From Nitrosomonas sp. sh817 (GTDB lineage Bacteria > Pseudomonadota > Gammaproteobacteria > Burkholderiales > Nitrosomonadaceae), in assembly GCF_030908545.1 (NCBI RefSeq), contig NZ_CP133083.1:1612001-1676000 (forward strand): a stretch of DNA of 64,000 nt, read 5' to 3'. Both the position numbers and the translations under genes were made by a program. Below, one piece after another: positions 43,566 to 53,500 of this stretch. Under the pieces are notes generated by a model. The model saw only the letters and a list, made by a program, of their open reading frames with translations. It did not search any database and was not told the DNA's origin. Each line of letters starts with the position of its first letter. Positions within the stretch are counted from its first letter, which is position 1.

Positions 43566-46076
43566 ATGAAAAGAATGTTATTTAATGCGACCCAGCCTGA
43601 AGAGTTGCGGGTTGCAATTGTAAATGGTCAGCAACTCGTTGATCTGGATATCGAATCAGTCAGTAAGGAACAACGCAAGAGCAATATTTACAAAGCTGTT
43701 ATCACGCGGATCGAACCGAGTTTGGAAGCCGTATTTGTCGATTATGGCTGTGAGCGTCATGGTTTCTTGCCTTTCAAGGAAATTGCCTCCTCCTGTTTTG
43801 CTGAAAACGTAGCCGCAACCGGCCGCGTGCAAGATCTTTTGCAAGAGGGCCAAGAACTAATCGTTCAGGTTGATAAAGATGAGCGCGGCAACAAAGGCGC
43901 GGCGCTTACCACCTATATCTCTCTCGCTGGCCGTTATCTGGTGCTGATTCCGAATAATCCGAATAGCGGCGGCGTATCGCGCCGCATTACTGGCGACGAA
44001 CGGAATGATTTACGTGAAGTGATTGCACAACTTGAAGTCCCGGATGGAATGAGCATTATTGCTCGTACTGCCGGTATTGGCCGGAGTGCGGAAGAGCTTC
44101 AATGGGATCTGAATTACTTGACGCAGCTTTGGTATGCAATTGAAGAAGCGGCGAACAGTCAGGATGGCGTATTCCTGATTTACCAGGAAAGCAGCTTGGT
44201 GATTCGAGCCATTCGCGATTATTTTCATCAAGAAATTGGCGAGATCCTGATCGATAGCCGCGACATTTTCGAGCAAGCCAGCCAATTCATGGCACATGTG
44301 ATGCCGGCGAATGTTGATCGACTAAAGTTTTATCATGATGATGTACCGTTGTTCTCACGTTTTCAGATTGAACATCAGATCGAAACAGCCTATTCCAGGC
44401 AAGTTCCATTACCGTCAGGCGGGTCTATCGTGATCGATCATACCGAAGCGTTGGTATCCGTTGACGTCAATTCAGCACGTGCAATCCGCGGATTAGACAT
44501 TGAACACACGGCACTTAACACCAATCTTGAAGCAGCCGATGAAATCGCCCGGCAATTACGGTTACGCGATTTAGGCGGATTGATCGTAATCGACTTCATC
44601 GATATGGACGTGCAACGAAACCAGCGTGAAGTTGAAGCTCGACTACATGAAGCGCTGCGTCAGGATCGCGCACGCATCCAGGTGGGCAAGATTTCCCGTT
44701 TCGGGTTGCTGGAGCTTTCCCGCCAGCGGCTTCGTCCATCACTCGGTGAAAGCAATTATATTCCATGCCCGCGCTGTCAAGGAACCGGCTTTATTCGTGG
44801 CACCGATTCATCAGCACTGCATGTACTCAGGATCATTCAAGAAGAAGCGATGAAAGAAAATACCTATGCGTTGCATGTGCAGCTGCCAGTGGACGTCGCT
44901 ACCTATTTGCTCAATGAAAAGCGACCGGAAATATACGATATTGAAGTGCGGCAAAAAATCAATATTGTCTTGATACCTAATATTCATATTGAAACCCCCA
45001 ATTACACGGTAACCCGTATCCGTCACGAAGATATCAAAGCTACAGAATCCATTGCCAGTTATAAGATGGTAGAGAAAAATGCGGATGATAATCAGGCAAT
45101 CGCGATTGAACCGAAAAGCAAGCCCGCGCGGCCGCAAGCGGCCGTTCAAGGCATAACACCCGCGCAACCGGCTCCCATCAGAGATGAGAGGTCACGCGAC
45201 ACGTCGCTTTTAGATAAATTTTTTAGCTGGTTCAAACCGGCAAGCGTCGAAGAAACGAGAATTAGTTTAGAAGAAAAACAATCGACCGAAATCGACAAAT
45301 CGCGATCAACATCAGAACGTGGGCGTTCACGAGGCCGTCGCGGCGGCCGCATGCGAAGTGACCGCAACAAAGACTCATCGGGAGCTAGACAAGCGAAGCC
45401 AAATGAATCGCCCGACCCTGAAGTCAATTCAATCAGTCCGGATGTTACAGTCATAGCACATGATACTACTGACGAAAGCGCGGAATCGCATAAGAACCAT
45501 CGCAGGCCTGCCCGGCAGCGTAACAACGTGCGCACCGAGGAGACGGCAGCGGATGAACTGACGACGGAAAAACCAATTGAAACCGCAGACGGCATTAATG
45601 CTAAAACCACTGATCGCAAGCGTACACGCCGGCACCGCAGTACAAAACCCCGCGACCAATTAGAGAGCGTCAGCAAGGTTAACGAGGAAAATGATTCAAC
45701 GGATTCAGCGCAAAACTTCATTGCCGTTGCCGATTCCGTGATAGATGTCGCGCGCATCGAAAACGAACAAGCACCACAAGTTGAGATAGCCGATATTCAA
45801 CCCTCCAAGGTCCTCAAGGAACCCGTTGCTAAAGCGCCTGCCATTGATCCGCCGGTGCCAGTTTCCGAAACAACCGAAGAAAAACCTGCAGCTCCGATCG
45901 TCCGCAAAACACTACCGGATTTTTCTGAATCCGGTCTTGTGATGATCGAGACCCCGCCCGAAAAAGTTGAGATGATTGCTGAAGAAATCGTGATTCCTAA
46001 ACGGCCGAGGAAGAAAACCAAACCCACCGCTGAAGCTTCAGCGGAGCCGCTGGTTCAAATAGAAACACGCGAGTAA
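43566..46076 (+). CDS. rne: Ribonuclease E
   Basis: RNase E is the main mRNA-decay and rRNA/tRNA-processing endonuclease. The start [20 protein letters not shown] is typical, and the ATG at 43566 has AAGG upstream, while the preceding TTG is not needed. An S1 domain follows (about residues 36-120). The catalytic region has [14 protein letters not shown] and [11 protein letters not shown], with the metal-binding aspartates. The zinc link CPRCQGTGF (about 400-408) joins the dimers. The C-terminal 330 residues are charged and mostly disordered, with an Arg-rich [18 protein letters not shown] stretch for RNA binding. At 836 residues it has a shorter scaffold than the E. coli enzyme. Confidence 0.95.
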   Translation: MKRMLFNATQPEELRVAIVNGQQLVDLDIESVSKEQRKSNIYKAVITRIEPSLEAVFVDYGCERHGFLPFKEIASSCFAENVAATGRVQDLLQEGQELIVQVDKDERGNKGAALTTYISLAGRYLVLIPNNPNSGGVSRRITGDERNDLREVIAQLEVPDGMSIIARTAGIGRSAEELQWDLNYLTQLWYAIEEAANSQDGVFLIYQESSLVIRAIRDYFHQEIGEILIDSRDIFEQASQFMAHVMPANVDRLKFYHDDVPLFSRFQIEHQIETAYSRQVPLPSGGSIVIDHTEALVSVDVNSARAIRGLDIEHTALNTNLEAADEIARQLRLRDLGGLIVIDFIDMDVQRNQREVEARLHEALRQDRARIQVGKISRFGLLELSRQRLRPSLGESNYIPCPRCQGTGFIRGTDSSALHVLRIIQEEAMKENTYALHVQLPVDVATYLLNEKRPEIYDIEVRQKINIVLIPNIHIETPNYTVTRIRHEDIKATESIASYKMVEKNADDNQAIAIEPKSKPARPQAAVQGITPAQPAPIRDERSRDTSLLDKFFSWFKPASVEETRISLEEKQSTEIDKSRSTSERGRSRGRRGGRMRSDRNKDSSGARQAKPNESPDPEVNSISPDVTVIAHDTTDESAESHKNHRRPARQRNNVRTEETAADELTTEKPIETADGINAKTTDRKRTRRHRSTKPRDQLESVSKVNEENDSTDSAQNFIAVADSVIDVARIENEQAPQVEIADIQPSKVLKEPVAKAPAIDPPVPVSETTEEKPAAPIVRKTLPDFSESGLVMIETPPEKVEMIAEEIVIPKRPRKKTKPTAEASAEPLVQIETRE

Positions 46077-46091
46077 TCTGATAATACCTAA

Positions 46092-46234
46092 GGAAATGCT
46101 GATTAATCCGGCGAACGAGAGGAAGCACGAGGCGCACGGAACGCAGCAACCGAGACATATCAACAAGATAGGCGAGGATGCGAGAACCGCGTAACGAAGT
46201 GATTCGCTCGCGCAGTCAATTAATCAGCGTTTCC
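46092..46234. repeat. MITE-like element with 16-bp terminal inverted repeats
   Basis: GGAAATGCTGATTAAT (46092-46107) and ATTAATCAGCGTTTCC (46219-46234) are inverted with 15 of 16 matches. They enclose 111 bases with no gene. CTAA (46088-46091) and CTAG (46235-46238) flank it, close to the YTAR target of the IS5 family. It lies between the convergent ends of rne and polA. It may be a non-autonomous element mobilised by an IS5-type transposase elsewhere. Its long foldback could act as a two-sided terminator. Confidence 0.65.
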
Positions 46235-46260
46235 CTAGCGCAGGCACATTCGAATCACAC

Positions 46261-49002
46261 TCAATGTGCTTGCTCCCAATTGTCACCAACCCCGACTTCA
46301 ATGCGCAATGGCACGCTCAGTGTTAATACATTGCCCATCAGCTCCGGTAGCATTTTTTGCATTACCTCGACTTCGCCTTCGGGAACCTCAAGAACCAATT
46401 CATCATGAACCTGCATAATAAGTTTACTGTGCAGCTTATGTTGATTTAACCAATCGCTTACGGCGATCATTGCGAGCTTGATGATATCAGCCGCTGTTCC
46501 CTGCATCGGTGCGTTGATGGCGGCCCGTTCCGCGCTTTGCCGGCGATTACCGTTGGCATGATTAATTTCCGGTAACCATAACCGGCGGCCTAATACGGTT
46601 TCGACATACCCGGATTTTCTCGCTTGCTCCCGGGTTTGCTGCATGTATCGTTCGACTGCGGGATAACGCGCAAAGTAGCGTTCCATATAGGCTCGAGCCA
46701 CGCCACGTTCAACACCGAGTTGTGCGGCCAATCCAAATTCCGACATGCCGTAAATAAGCCCGAAGTTAATCACTTTCGCGTACCGGCGCTGTTCTTGATC
46801 GACCTGATCCGGTGTTATCCCTAATATCTCAGAGGCGGTTGCCTTGTGAATGTCCTCGCCGACAGCAAAAGCTTTCAATAAGCCTTCGTCCTGCGAAATA
46901 TGCGCCATGATCCGTAACTCGATTTGCGAATAATCTGCGGATAGGATTCGGTGGCCTGGCGGCGCTATAAACGCTTCACGAATCCTGCGGCCTTCCGCCG
47001 TTCTAACCGGAATATTCTGCAAATTTGGATCCGAACTTGCCAAGCGGCCGGTCACCGCGACGGCTTGCGCATAATTGGTATGCACGCGGCCTGTGACCGG
47101 ATTCTTCATTAGTGGCAGTTTATCGGTATAAGTGGATTTCAATTTGGCGAGACTGCGATAGTTAAGCAGCAATTTTGGTAATGGATAGTCGAGCGCCAAT
47201 TGCTGCAATACATCTTCATCGGTCGAAGGCACGCCGGTCGGCGTTTTTTTGATGACCGGCAACTTCAGCCGGTTAAATAAAATATCCTGAATTTGCTTCG
47301 GGGAATTCAGATTAAATGGCTGTTCGGCCAGTGCATGCGCTTGCACTTCCAGGGCATAAAGCTTTTCGCCCAGTTCGTGGCTTTGTTTTTGTAATAACCG
47401 GTAATCCAGCAGTACGCCATTACGCTCAATTTCAAATAATACTTCCAGAATGGGCATTTCGATATTTTGGTAGATGCCGCTTAATCGGTCATCCTGTGCA
47501 ATATTGGGATATAACGTTTGGTGCAGCCGCAGCGTAATATCCGCATCTTCGCTGGCATATTGCGTTGCGTTATCGATGGCAACCTGATCGAATCCGATGC
47601 GATTGACACCCTTTCCCGTGACCTCGTCATAACTGATTGTTTTAACATTGAGATGCCGCATAGCCAGGCTATCCATATTGTGCGGCTGATGCGATTCCAA
47701 GACATACGATTGCAATAAAGTATCGTGCGCAATCCCTTTCAATTCAATACCATGGTTTGCAAAAATATGCTTATCGTACTTGATATTCTGTCCCAGTTTT
47801 GCTCGGGAAACATTTTCCAGCCAAGGCTTCAGTTTCATCAACGCGAAATCCAGGGATAATTGCGACGGCATGCCCGCATAATTGTGCATGAGCGGCAGAT
47901 ACCCTGCATGGCATGCTTCCGTTGCGAACGAAATACCGACAAGCTTTGCCTGCATCGGATCCAAGCTCGTGGTTTCAGTGTCCAAAGCAACCAGTGAAGC
48001 GGTTTCCAGCCGTTTAAGCCACGTTTCAAGGTCCGCTTCCGATAAAATTGCTTGATAATCTCCCGGCTTCGTTGACACAGAATCATCATGGATACTGGGC
48101 ATTATCGCGCCGGAATGATGATTCAAGCCGACTGGATTCGTTTGATAAGTACCGGCTTGTTGCTGCAACTCCCGCAACGAGGCTTTCATATCCAATCTTT
48201 CATAAAGTTCGATCAACGCTTCGGTATCTTGAGGTTGCGGCGCGAGTTCGGATATTTTAACCGGCAGATTCACGTCACATTTGATCGTAATCAGCTGGCG
48301 CGCCGTGTCGAACCAATCCAGTGTTTTGCGTAAATTTTCACCGATTACACCCTTGATTTCATCCGCATGCGCAATCAAATTGGCTAACGAACCATATTGC
48401 ACCAGCCACTTAACCGCCGTTTTAGGTCCAACTTTCGGCACCCCCGGGACATTATCGGAGGCATCCCCCACCAACATCAAATAATCCAGAATCCGCTCGG
48501 GAGGCACGCCGAATTTTGCCAGCACATTGGCTTCATCCAACACTTCGTTAGTCATGGTGTTCACCAATGTGATCTGCGGATTAACCAGTTGCGCGATATC
48601 CTTGTCGCCGGTTGAAATGATGCAACGCATGTTTGTTTCCACTGCCTGCTTTGCCAGGGTGCCGATGACGTCATCGGCTTCCACGCCGTCAACGATCAGC
48701 ATCGGCCAACCCATTGCGCGTATGCATGCATGCAATGGTTCGATCTGAACCGCCAAATCATGCGGCATGGCAGGCCGATGCGCTTTATACTCCGGATAAA
48801 GCTCGTCGCGGAATGTTTTGCCTTTTGCGTCAAAAATACACGCGCTATAATCCGCATGATAGTCTTTGTGTAAGCGCCGCAGCATATTGAGCACACCATG
48901 AACGGCTCCGGTCGGCTCGTTATGACGGTTACGCAAATCCGGCAACGCATGAAACGCGCGATACAGGTACGATGAACCATCAACCAACAGCAATGTTTTC
49001 AT
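46261..49002 (-). CDS. polA: DNA polymerase I
   Basis: DNA polymerase I removes RNA primers and fills repair gaps. The 913-residue product has all three domains. The 5'-3' exonuclease (LLLVDGSSYLYRAFHALPDL to about residue 290) has the AxxFDAKGKTFRDELYPEYK segment. The 3'-5' exonuclease is at about residues 330-510, with VALDTETTSLDP, so proofreading residues appear kept. The polymerase domain carries LSADYSQIELRIMAH, KVINFGLIYGMSEFG and MQVHDELVLEVPE, with the catalytic aspartates. The ATG at 49002 has AGGAAA upstream. It starts 14 bases from the divergent LOG-family gene. Confidence 0.96.
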   Translation of the reverse strand: MKTLLLVDGSSYLYRAFHALPDLRNRHNEPTGAVHGVLNMLRRLHKDYHADYSACIFDAKGKTFRDELYPEYKAHRPAMPHDLAVQIEPLHACIRAMGWPMLIVDGVEADDVIGTLAKQAVETNMRCIISTGDKDIAQLVNPQITLVNTMTNEVLDEANVLAKFGVPPERILDYLMLVGDASDNVPGVPKVGPKTAVKWLVQYGSLANLIAHADEIKGVIGENLRKTLDWFDTARQLITIKCDVNLPVKISELAPQPQDTEALIELYERLDMKASLRELQQQAGTYQTNPVGLNHHSGAIMPSIHDDSVSTKPGDYQAILSEADLETWLKRLETASLVALDTETTSLDPMQAKLVGISFATEACHAGYLPLMHNYAGMPSQLSLDFALMKLKPWLENVSRAKLGQNIKYDKHIFANHGIELKGIAHDTLLQSYVLESHQPHNMDSLAMRHLNVKTISYDEVTGKGVNRIGFDQVAIDNATQYASEDADITLRLHQTLYPNIAQDDRLSGIYQNIEMPILEVLFEIERNGVLLDYRLLQKQSHELGEKLYALEVQAHALAEQPFNLNSPKQIQDILFNRLKLPVIKKTPTGVPSTDEDVLQQLALDYPLPKLLLNYRSLAKLKSTYTDKLPLMKNPVTGRVHTNYAQAVAVTGRLASSDPNLQNIPVRTAEGRRIREAFIAPPGHRILSADYSQIELRIMAHISQDEGLLKAFAVGEDIHKATASEILGITPDQVDQEQRRYAKVINFGLIYGMSEFGLAAQLGVERGVARAYMERYFARYPAVERYMQQTREQARKSGYVETVLGRRLWLPEINHANGNRRQSAERAAINAPMQGTAADIIKLAMIAVSDWLNQHKLHSKLIMQVHDELVLEVPEGEVEVMQKMLPELMGNVLTLSVPLRIEVGVGDNWEQAH

Positions 49003-49016
49003 TCTTTTAATTTCCT

Positions 49017-49736
49017 ATGAGCCTACAAGATAAACTGAATACCCAAATGTCTGTCGAAAAACCCTGGTCAGCCAAAGAATCATGGCGATTGTTCGGAATT
49101 ATGGCAGAATTTGTCGAAGGAACAGAGCGTCTCGATACCATCCAACCCGCTGTCAGCATTTTCGGCAGCGCCCGGACTCATCCCGACAATCCACACTATC
49201 AATTAGCCGAGCAAATTGCAAAACAACTTTCCGACGCGGGATTCGCAGTAATTTCCGGCGGCGGCCCCGGGATCATGGAAGCTGCTAATAAAGGCGCTTA
49301 TTATGGAAAATCTCCCAGTATCGGCCTCAATATACAGCTACCGCACGAACAACACCGCAATGCCTATCAAGATATCAGTCAAACTTTCCGGCATTTTTTT
49401 GCACGCAAATACATGTTTGTGAAATTTGCAACCGCCTACGTCGTTCTTCCGGGAGGATTCGGCACTCTGGATGAATTAATGGAAGCGCTCACACTGGTGC
49501 AAACCGGGAAAACCCGCAAAATGCCGATCATTCTCGTGTATTCAGCGTTCTGGAATGGATTATTGGGTTGGTTTAAAAATGCATTGATTGCTGAAGGTTT
49601 CATCTCAGCTGAAGACATGAACTTAATTCAAGTCATCGATGAACCGGATCAGGTGGTCAAGGCAATCTTTCAATATTATGAGACCAGCGGATTCGAACCT
49701 ACTGCCGCGGAAAAAGAAATTCAGCTCAATTTGTAA
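49017..49736 (+). CDS. LOG family protein (TIGR00730-type Rossmann fold)
   Basis: This is a 239-residue protein of the LOG/YgdH-like class. Members release free cytokinin-type bases or cleave nucleotide 5'-monophosphates at the N-glycosidic bond. The lysine-decarboxylase-like motifs are present: ISGGGPGIMEAANKGAY (about residues 79-95) and the PGGFGTLDELMEALTLVQTG signature (about 140-160). It is divergent from polA, with starts 14 bases apart. No Shine-Dalgarno stands out, since the upstream bases belong to polA. The substrate in this organism is unknown. Confidence 0.88.
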   Translation: MSLQDKLNTQMSVEKPWSAKESWRLFGIMAEFVEGTERLDTIQPAVSIFGSARTHPDNPHYQLAEQIAKQLSDAGFAVISGGGPGIMEAANKGAYYGKSPSIGLNIQLPHEQHRNAYQDISQTFRHFFARKYMFVKFATAYVVLPGGFGTLDELMEALTLVQTGKTRKMPIILVYSAFWNGLLGWFKNALIAEGFISAEDMNLIQVIDEPDQVVKAIFQYYETSGFEPTAAEKEIQLNL

Positions 49737-49794
49737 CTTATACCAACAATTTTAGGTAGAATATCCGCTATATCTGGACTTACCGGCAACTGAC

Positions 49795-50196
49795 ATGCAC
49801 CTGCATCGACTCATTCTAATCCTGCTGCTTAGCATTGCAACGCCCGTCATAGCGCAATCTGAACAGCCCAAGCAAGCGAAAAAACCGTCACACCCGGAAA
49901 ACTTGATTCCCTTGCCAGAACCTCCGGAATTACCGGCGGAACTGGCAGACCCGCCGCCACATCTACCGGATATTCAAGCGGATCCTGAACTGGAAACGCA
50001 AGTAACCATCATTAAACGCGGGGAGGATATTATTGAAGAGCATCGTGTTAATGGAGAGCTACTGATGATTAAAGTCATACCGCGCATCGGCCCTCCGTAT
50101 TACTTGAAAAAAAATACCGCGCGTGATTATCACAATCATCCTGGAGAAGCAGGTATTGATGTCAGTCCTCCCATGTGGCAGATATTAAAATTCTAG
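49795..50196 (+). CDS. DUF2782 family exported protein
   Basis: This 133-residue protein has a signal peptide (about residues 1-21, ending VIA), a Pro/Glu-rich linker, and a C-terminal DUF2782 domain. The domain contains VTIIKRGEDIIEEHRVNGEL, then MIKVIPRIGPPYYLKK (about residues 70-105). The function is unknown. In betaproteobacteria this family is found near polA and thrB, as here. The ATG at 49795 is preceded by CGGCAACTGAC without a strong ribosome site. Confidence 0.82.
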   Translation: MHLHRLILILLLSIATPVIAQSEQPKQAKKPSHPENLIPLPEPPELPAELADPPPHLPDIQADPELETQVTIIKRGEDIIEEHRVNGELLMIKVIPRIGPPYYLKKNTARDYHNHPGEAGIDVSPPMWQILKF

Positions 50197-50274
50197 TTGA
50201 GAAATATTGAACAAACAATTGTATTAAAAACATATTCCCCATATTATCGCTCCGCTTTCTTATTCAACGAATTC

Positions 50275-51225
50275 ATGTCTGTTTTTACCCCTGTCACGGA
50301 TAGCCAGCTTACAGTTTGGTTAAAAGATTATTCGCTTGGCCAGCTTGTCCATTTGCAAGGTATCTCATCGGGTATCGAAAATACCAATTATTTTGTGACG
50401 ACGACAGAGGGTAAATACGTATTAACGCTTTTTGAAAAATTAACCAACGCGGAATTACCCTATTATCTGAATTTGATGGCGCATTTGGCACAACACGGTA
50501 TCCCATGCCCTGCCCCGATTCCCAGATTGGATCAGCAATTGCTCGGTGAGTTGAATGACAAACCCGCCACGATTGTTACGTGTTTACCCGGACAATCCGT
50601 GCTGTCGCCGACCGGTGCGCAATGCGCAGAAGTTGGCGCCATGCTGGCAAACATGCATATCGCGGGACAATCGTATACCGGCCACATGGGCAACCCGCGC
50701 GGACCCGCTTGGCGGCAAGCAAGAGCGCCGGAAGTTTCACCGTTCCTATCCGCCGCCGATCAATCACTGTTAACCAGCGAGTTGGATTTTCACCGCAAAA
50801 CACCTGCAGATGCATTACCAAGCGGCGTCATTCATGCGGATCTGTTTCGCGATAATATCCTGTTTACCGGTCACCACATTGGCGGAGTGATCGATTTCTA
50901 CTTTGCCTGTAACGATTTTTTCTTGTATGACTTGGCAATTACCGTCAACGATTGGTGCATGACTGGAGACAAAGTATTGGATGAGCAGCGCACGCTTTTA
51001 CTGATAAAAGCCTATCACGCCATCCGTCCGCTCACCGCATCCGAACATGCGTCCTGGTCCACGATGCTGCGTGCGGGTGCATTGCGGTTCTGGATTTCCC
51101 GGCTTTACGATTATTATTTACCACGTCCGGGTGAGTTAACGCACGCCAAAGACCCAACGCATTTCCGCGACATTTTGCAGAACCACATTGCCAATACCAA
51201 GAAACTGCAGCAGCTGTGGGTATAG
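50275..51225 (+). CDS. thrB: Homoserine kinase ThrB (APH-fold type)
   Basis: ThrB phosphorylates homoserine in threonine synthesis. This is the aminoglycoside-phosphotransferase-fold type used by many proteobacteria, not the GHMP type. It begins [16 protein letters not shown], as homologues do. Catalytic and magnesium-binding motifs are [14 protein letters not shown] and [13 protein letters not shown] (about residues 184-215). It is 316 residues from the ATG at 50275. The open frame begins earlier, but those 26 residues match nothing. It follows the DUF2782 gene by 78 bases. Confidence 0.93.
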   Translation: MSVFTPVTDSQLTVWLKDYSLGQLVHLQGISSGIENTNYFVTTTEGKYVLTLFEKLTNAELPYYLNLMAHLAQHGIPCPAPIPRLDQQLLGELNDKPATIVTCLPGQSVLSPTGAQCAEVGAMLANMHIAGQSYTGHMGNPRGPAWRQARAPEVSPFLSAADQSLLTSELDFHRKTPADALPSGVIHADLFRDNILFTGHHIGGVIDFYFACNDFFLYDLAITVNDWCMTGDKVLDEQRTLLLIKAYHAIRPLTASEHASWSTMLRAGALRFWISRLYDYYLPRPGELTHAKDPTHFRDILQNHIANTKKLQQLWV

Positions 51226-51271
51226 CTGCTGATATTCATCCCGATCACTGAAATTAACTGGAGACGCATCC

Positions 51272-52252
51272 ATGGAAATTCATCAAGTCAACGCCAAACA
51301 AGGACTGCAATGGATCTTAAGCGGTTTTTATCTGTTTGCAAAAGCACCGCTCCCTTGGGTATTCGTATGCTTTACGCTGATGCTCGTTGCCATGACCATT
51401 GCATTGATACCCATGCTGGGGCAATTCATCTTCACGCTGGTATCGCCGGTTTTCCTTGCCGGGATCATGCTGGGTTGCAAAGATATGGAACAAGGCAAGG
51501 CACTTGAAATCGCACATCTATTTGCGGCATTTAAGCGTAATGTGACGCCATTAATCACCATCGGCGGTATTTATCTGATTGGACAAGTATTGATTATCGG
51601 TTTGGTCATGCTGATCGGCGGTTCTCAGATGACCGACATGATGCTATATGGCAAAAGAGTGGACGAAACCCAATTGATGGGTGTCATGAGTAGTTTCCTG
51701 ACTTCAATACTGCTGGCCTTAGTGCTCTCCATTCCGTTGATGATGGCTTCCTGGTTCTCCCCGTTATTGGTTATTTTTCATAACATTGAACCAATTCCGG
51801 CAATGCAAAAAAGTTTTTTTGCCTGTTTGAAAAATATTATTCCATTCCAGATCTATGGCATCGTGCTCATTATCCTGACCATTATCAGCGTTATGCCTTA
51901 CGGTGTCGGACTGGTGGTATTGATTCCCACGATTTTTGCATCGATTTATGTGAGCTACAAAGATATTTTTCTGAAGGAACCCATTCGCTTCAAAAACACG
52001 GGTAACCAAGCGGATTTTCAGAAAGCCAACTGGAGTCATGCCGATAATGAATCAAACTCGAATGACCATAACAAAAAAACGGAAACTGCAACTCCGGGTG
52101 AGAACACACTAAAAGAACACGATGAACTGGTGGAATGCGCGCAGTGCCATTTACGCATCCCGCGTCATGAAGCGATTACTGACAAAGAACAATTTTATTG
52201 CAGTGACAAACATCGCGAGCAACATCAAGCCGCGCAACAATCGAACGAATAA
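51272..52252 (+). CDS. BPSS1780-family membrane protein with C-terminal zinc-ribbon domain
   Basis: This is a 326-residue fusion. Residues about 1-235 form a BPSS1780-type integral membrane region: VNAKQGLQWILSGFYLFAKA at the start, then helices near 27-50, 95-120, 135-165 and 195-225. A polar linker (about 235-285) leads to a short C-terminal zinc-ribbon-like domain with CAQCHLRIPRHEAI and FYCSDKHRE (about 288-315). This tail resembles the PP0621-like small proteins that occur as separate genes elsewhere. The function is unknown. The ATG at 51272 has GGAGACGC upstream. Confidence 0.78.
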   Translation: MEIHQVNAKQGLQWILSGFYLFAKAPLPWVFVCFTLMLVAMTIALIPMLGQFIFTLVSPVFLAGIMLGCKDMEQGKALEIAHLFAAFKRNVTPLITIGGIYLIGQVLIIGLVMLIGGSQMTDMMLYGKRVDETQLMGVMSSFLTSILLALVLSIPLMMASWFSPLLVIFHNIEPIPAMQKSFFACLKNIIPFQIYGIVLIILTIISVMPYGVGLVVLIPTIFASIYVSYKDIFLKEPIRFKNTGNQADFQKANWSHADNESNSNDHNKKTETATPGENTLKEHDELVECAQCHLRIPRHEAITDKEQFYCSDKHREQHQAAQQSNE

Positions 52253-52268
52253 TCCATTCATTCGATTG
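52238..52268. terminator. Possible two-sided terminator between convergent genes
   Basis: CAATCGAACGAAT (52238-52250) and ATTCATTCGATTG (52256-52268) form a 13-bp stem with one mismatch that is a G-U pair on the minus strand, with a five-base loop. It overlaps the 3' end of the membrane-protein gene and lies before the thiolase stop. No T tract follows on either side, so the termination role is uncertain. Confidence 0.45.
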
Positions 52269-52278
52269 CTGCAACCGC

Positions 52279-53478
52279 TTATAAAGCTTCAAAAATACCG
52301 GCTGCACCCATCCCGCTGCCAATACACATGGTCACCATGCCATATTTTTTATGATAACGCCGGAGACCATGCAATAAGGTTGCAACCCGGATAGAGCCGG
52401 TAGCTCCCAATGGGTGGCCTAATGCAATGGCACCACCGAGCGGATTGACTTTACTGCGATCCAAATTTAAATCGCGGATGACGGCCAAGCTTTGTGCGGC
52501 AAAAGCTTCATTCAATTCAATCCAATCCAGATCATCCTGTTTGATGCCGGTTTGCTGCAATACTTTTGGAATGGCTTTAATGGGACCGACGCCCATAATC
52601 TCCGGCGGCACACCGGCCACCGAAAATCCTACGAAACGTCCAAGCGGAGTCAAATTGAAACGTTTCAGCGCAGCCTCACTCATCAATACCACCGCGCCCG
52701 CGCCATCCGACATCTGCGAACTATTTCCCGCAGTTACCGAGCCTTTTGCGGCGAAAACCGGGCGCAATTTTGCCAGCGCATCGAGACTGGTATCGGCCCG
52801 CGGCCCTTCATCGGTATCTTTGACAGCGATTGCTTCTCGTACTGTATGCGTGATCAAATCGGGGCGTTTCTCATCGATGGTATACGGCGCGATTTCATCT
52901 TTGAATTCACCGCTTGCGGCTGCCTTTATCGCACGTTGATGACTGGTTAACGCAAATTCGTCCTGATCTTCGCGCGATACTTTCCATTGCTCAGCCACTT
53001 TCTCAGCCGTCATCCCCATGCCATAAGCAATCGCGGCATTTTCCTCGTGCTGGAACATCACCGGATTCATCGCAACTTTATTACCCATCATCGGTACCAT
53101 ACTCATACTTTCGGTTCCACCGGCGATCATGACATCCGCTTCACCGAGGCGGATACGATCCGCAGCCAATGCGACAGATTGCAAGCCGGAAGCGCAAAAA
53201 CGATTGACTGTCATGCCGGCCACGCTATTCGGTAAACCTGCCAGCAGCAATGCAACACGAGCGACATTGATACCCTGCTCCGCTTCCGGCATGGCGCAGC
53301 CGACAATGACATCATCGATCGCAGCGGGATCCAATCCTTCACATTGTTTCATCACGGTCCGCAACACATGCACCAGCATGTCATCAGGCCGCACGTTTTT
53401 AAACATGCCGCGCGGCGCTTTGCCGACCGGTGTGCGTGCGGCAGCCACAATATAAGCTTCTTGAATTTGCTTTGTCAT
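52279..53478 (-). CDS. Acetyl-CoA C-acyltransferase (thiolase)
   Basis: This is a 399-residue degradative-type thiolase that splits 3-ketoacyl-CoA with CoA, the last step of beta-oxidation. The active-site Cys is in NRFCASGLQSVA (about residue 91), the His in GHPLGATGSIR and the second Cys in CIGSGMGAAG near the C-terminus. It starts 22 bases after the dehydrogenase/hydratase gene and has GGAG before the ATG at 53478. The two genes probably encode one trifunctional-type complex. No acyl-CoA dehydrogenase or ligase gene is in the window. Confidence 0.93.
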   Translation of the reverse strand: MTKQIQEAYIVAAARTPVGKAPRGMFKNVRPDDMLVHVLRTVMKQCEGLDPAAIDDVIVGCAMPEAEQGINVARVALLLAGLPNSVAGMTVNRFCASGLQSVALAADRIRLGEADVMIAGGTESMSMVPMMGNKVAMNPVMFQHEENAAIAYGMGMTAEKVAEQWKVSREDQDEFALTSHQRAIKAAASGEFKDEIAPYTIDEKRPDLITHTVREAIAVKDTDEGPRADTSLDALAKLRPVFAAKGSVTAGNSSQMSDGAGAVVLMSEAALKRFNLTPLGRFVGFSVAGVPPEIMGVGPIKAIPKVLQQTGIKQDDLDWIELNEAFAAQSLAVIRDLNLDRSKVNPLGGAIALGHPLGATGSIRVATLLHGLRRYHKKYGMVTMCIGSGMGAAGIFEAL

Positions 53479-53500
53479 AGGATCTCCGTCGATCGTGATA

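Noticed and set aside
46178-46408. 76-codon rightward frame across the MITE-like element
   Set aside because: It runs from the repeat into the antisense of polA and lacks coding character.
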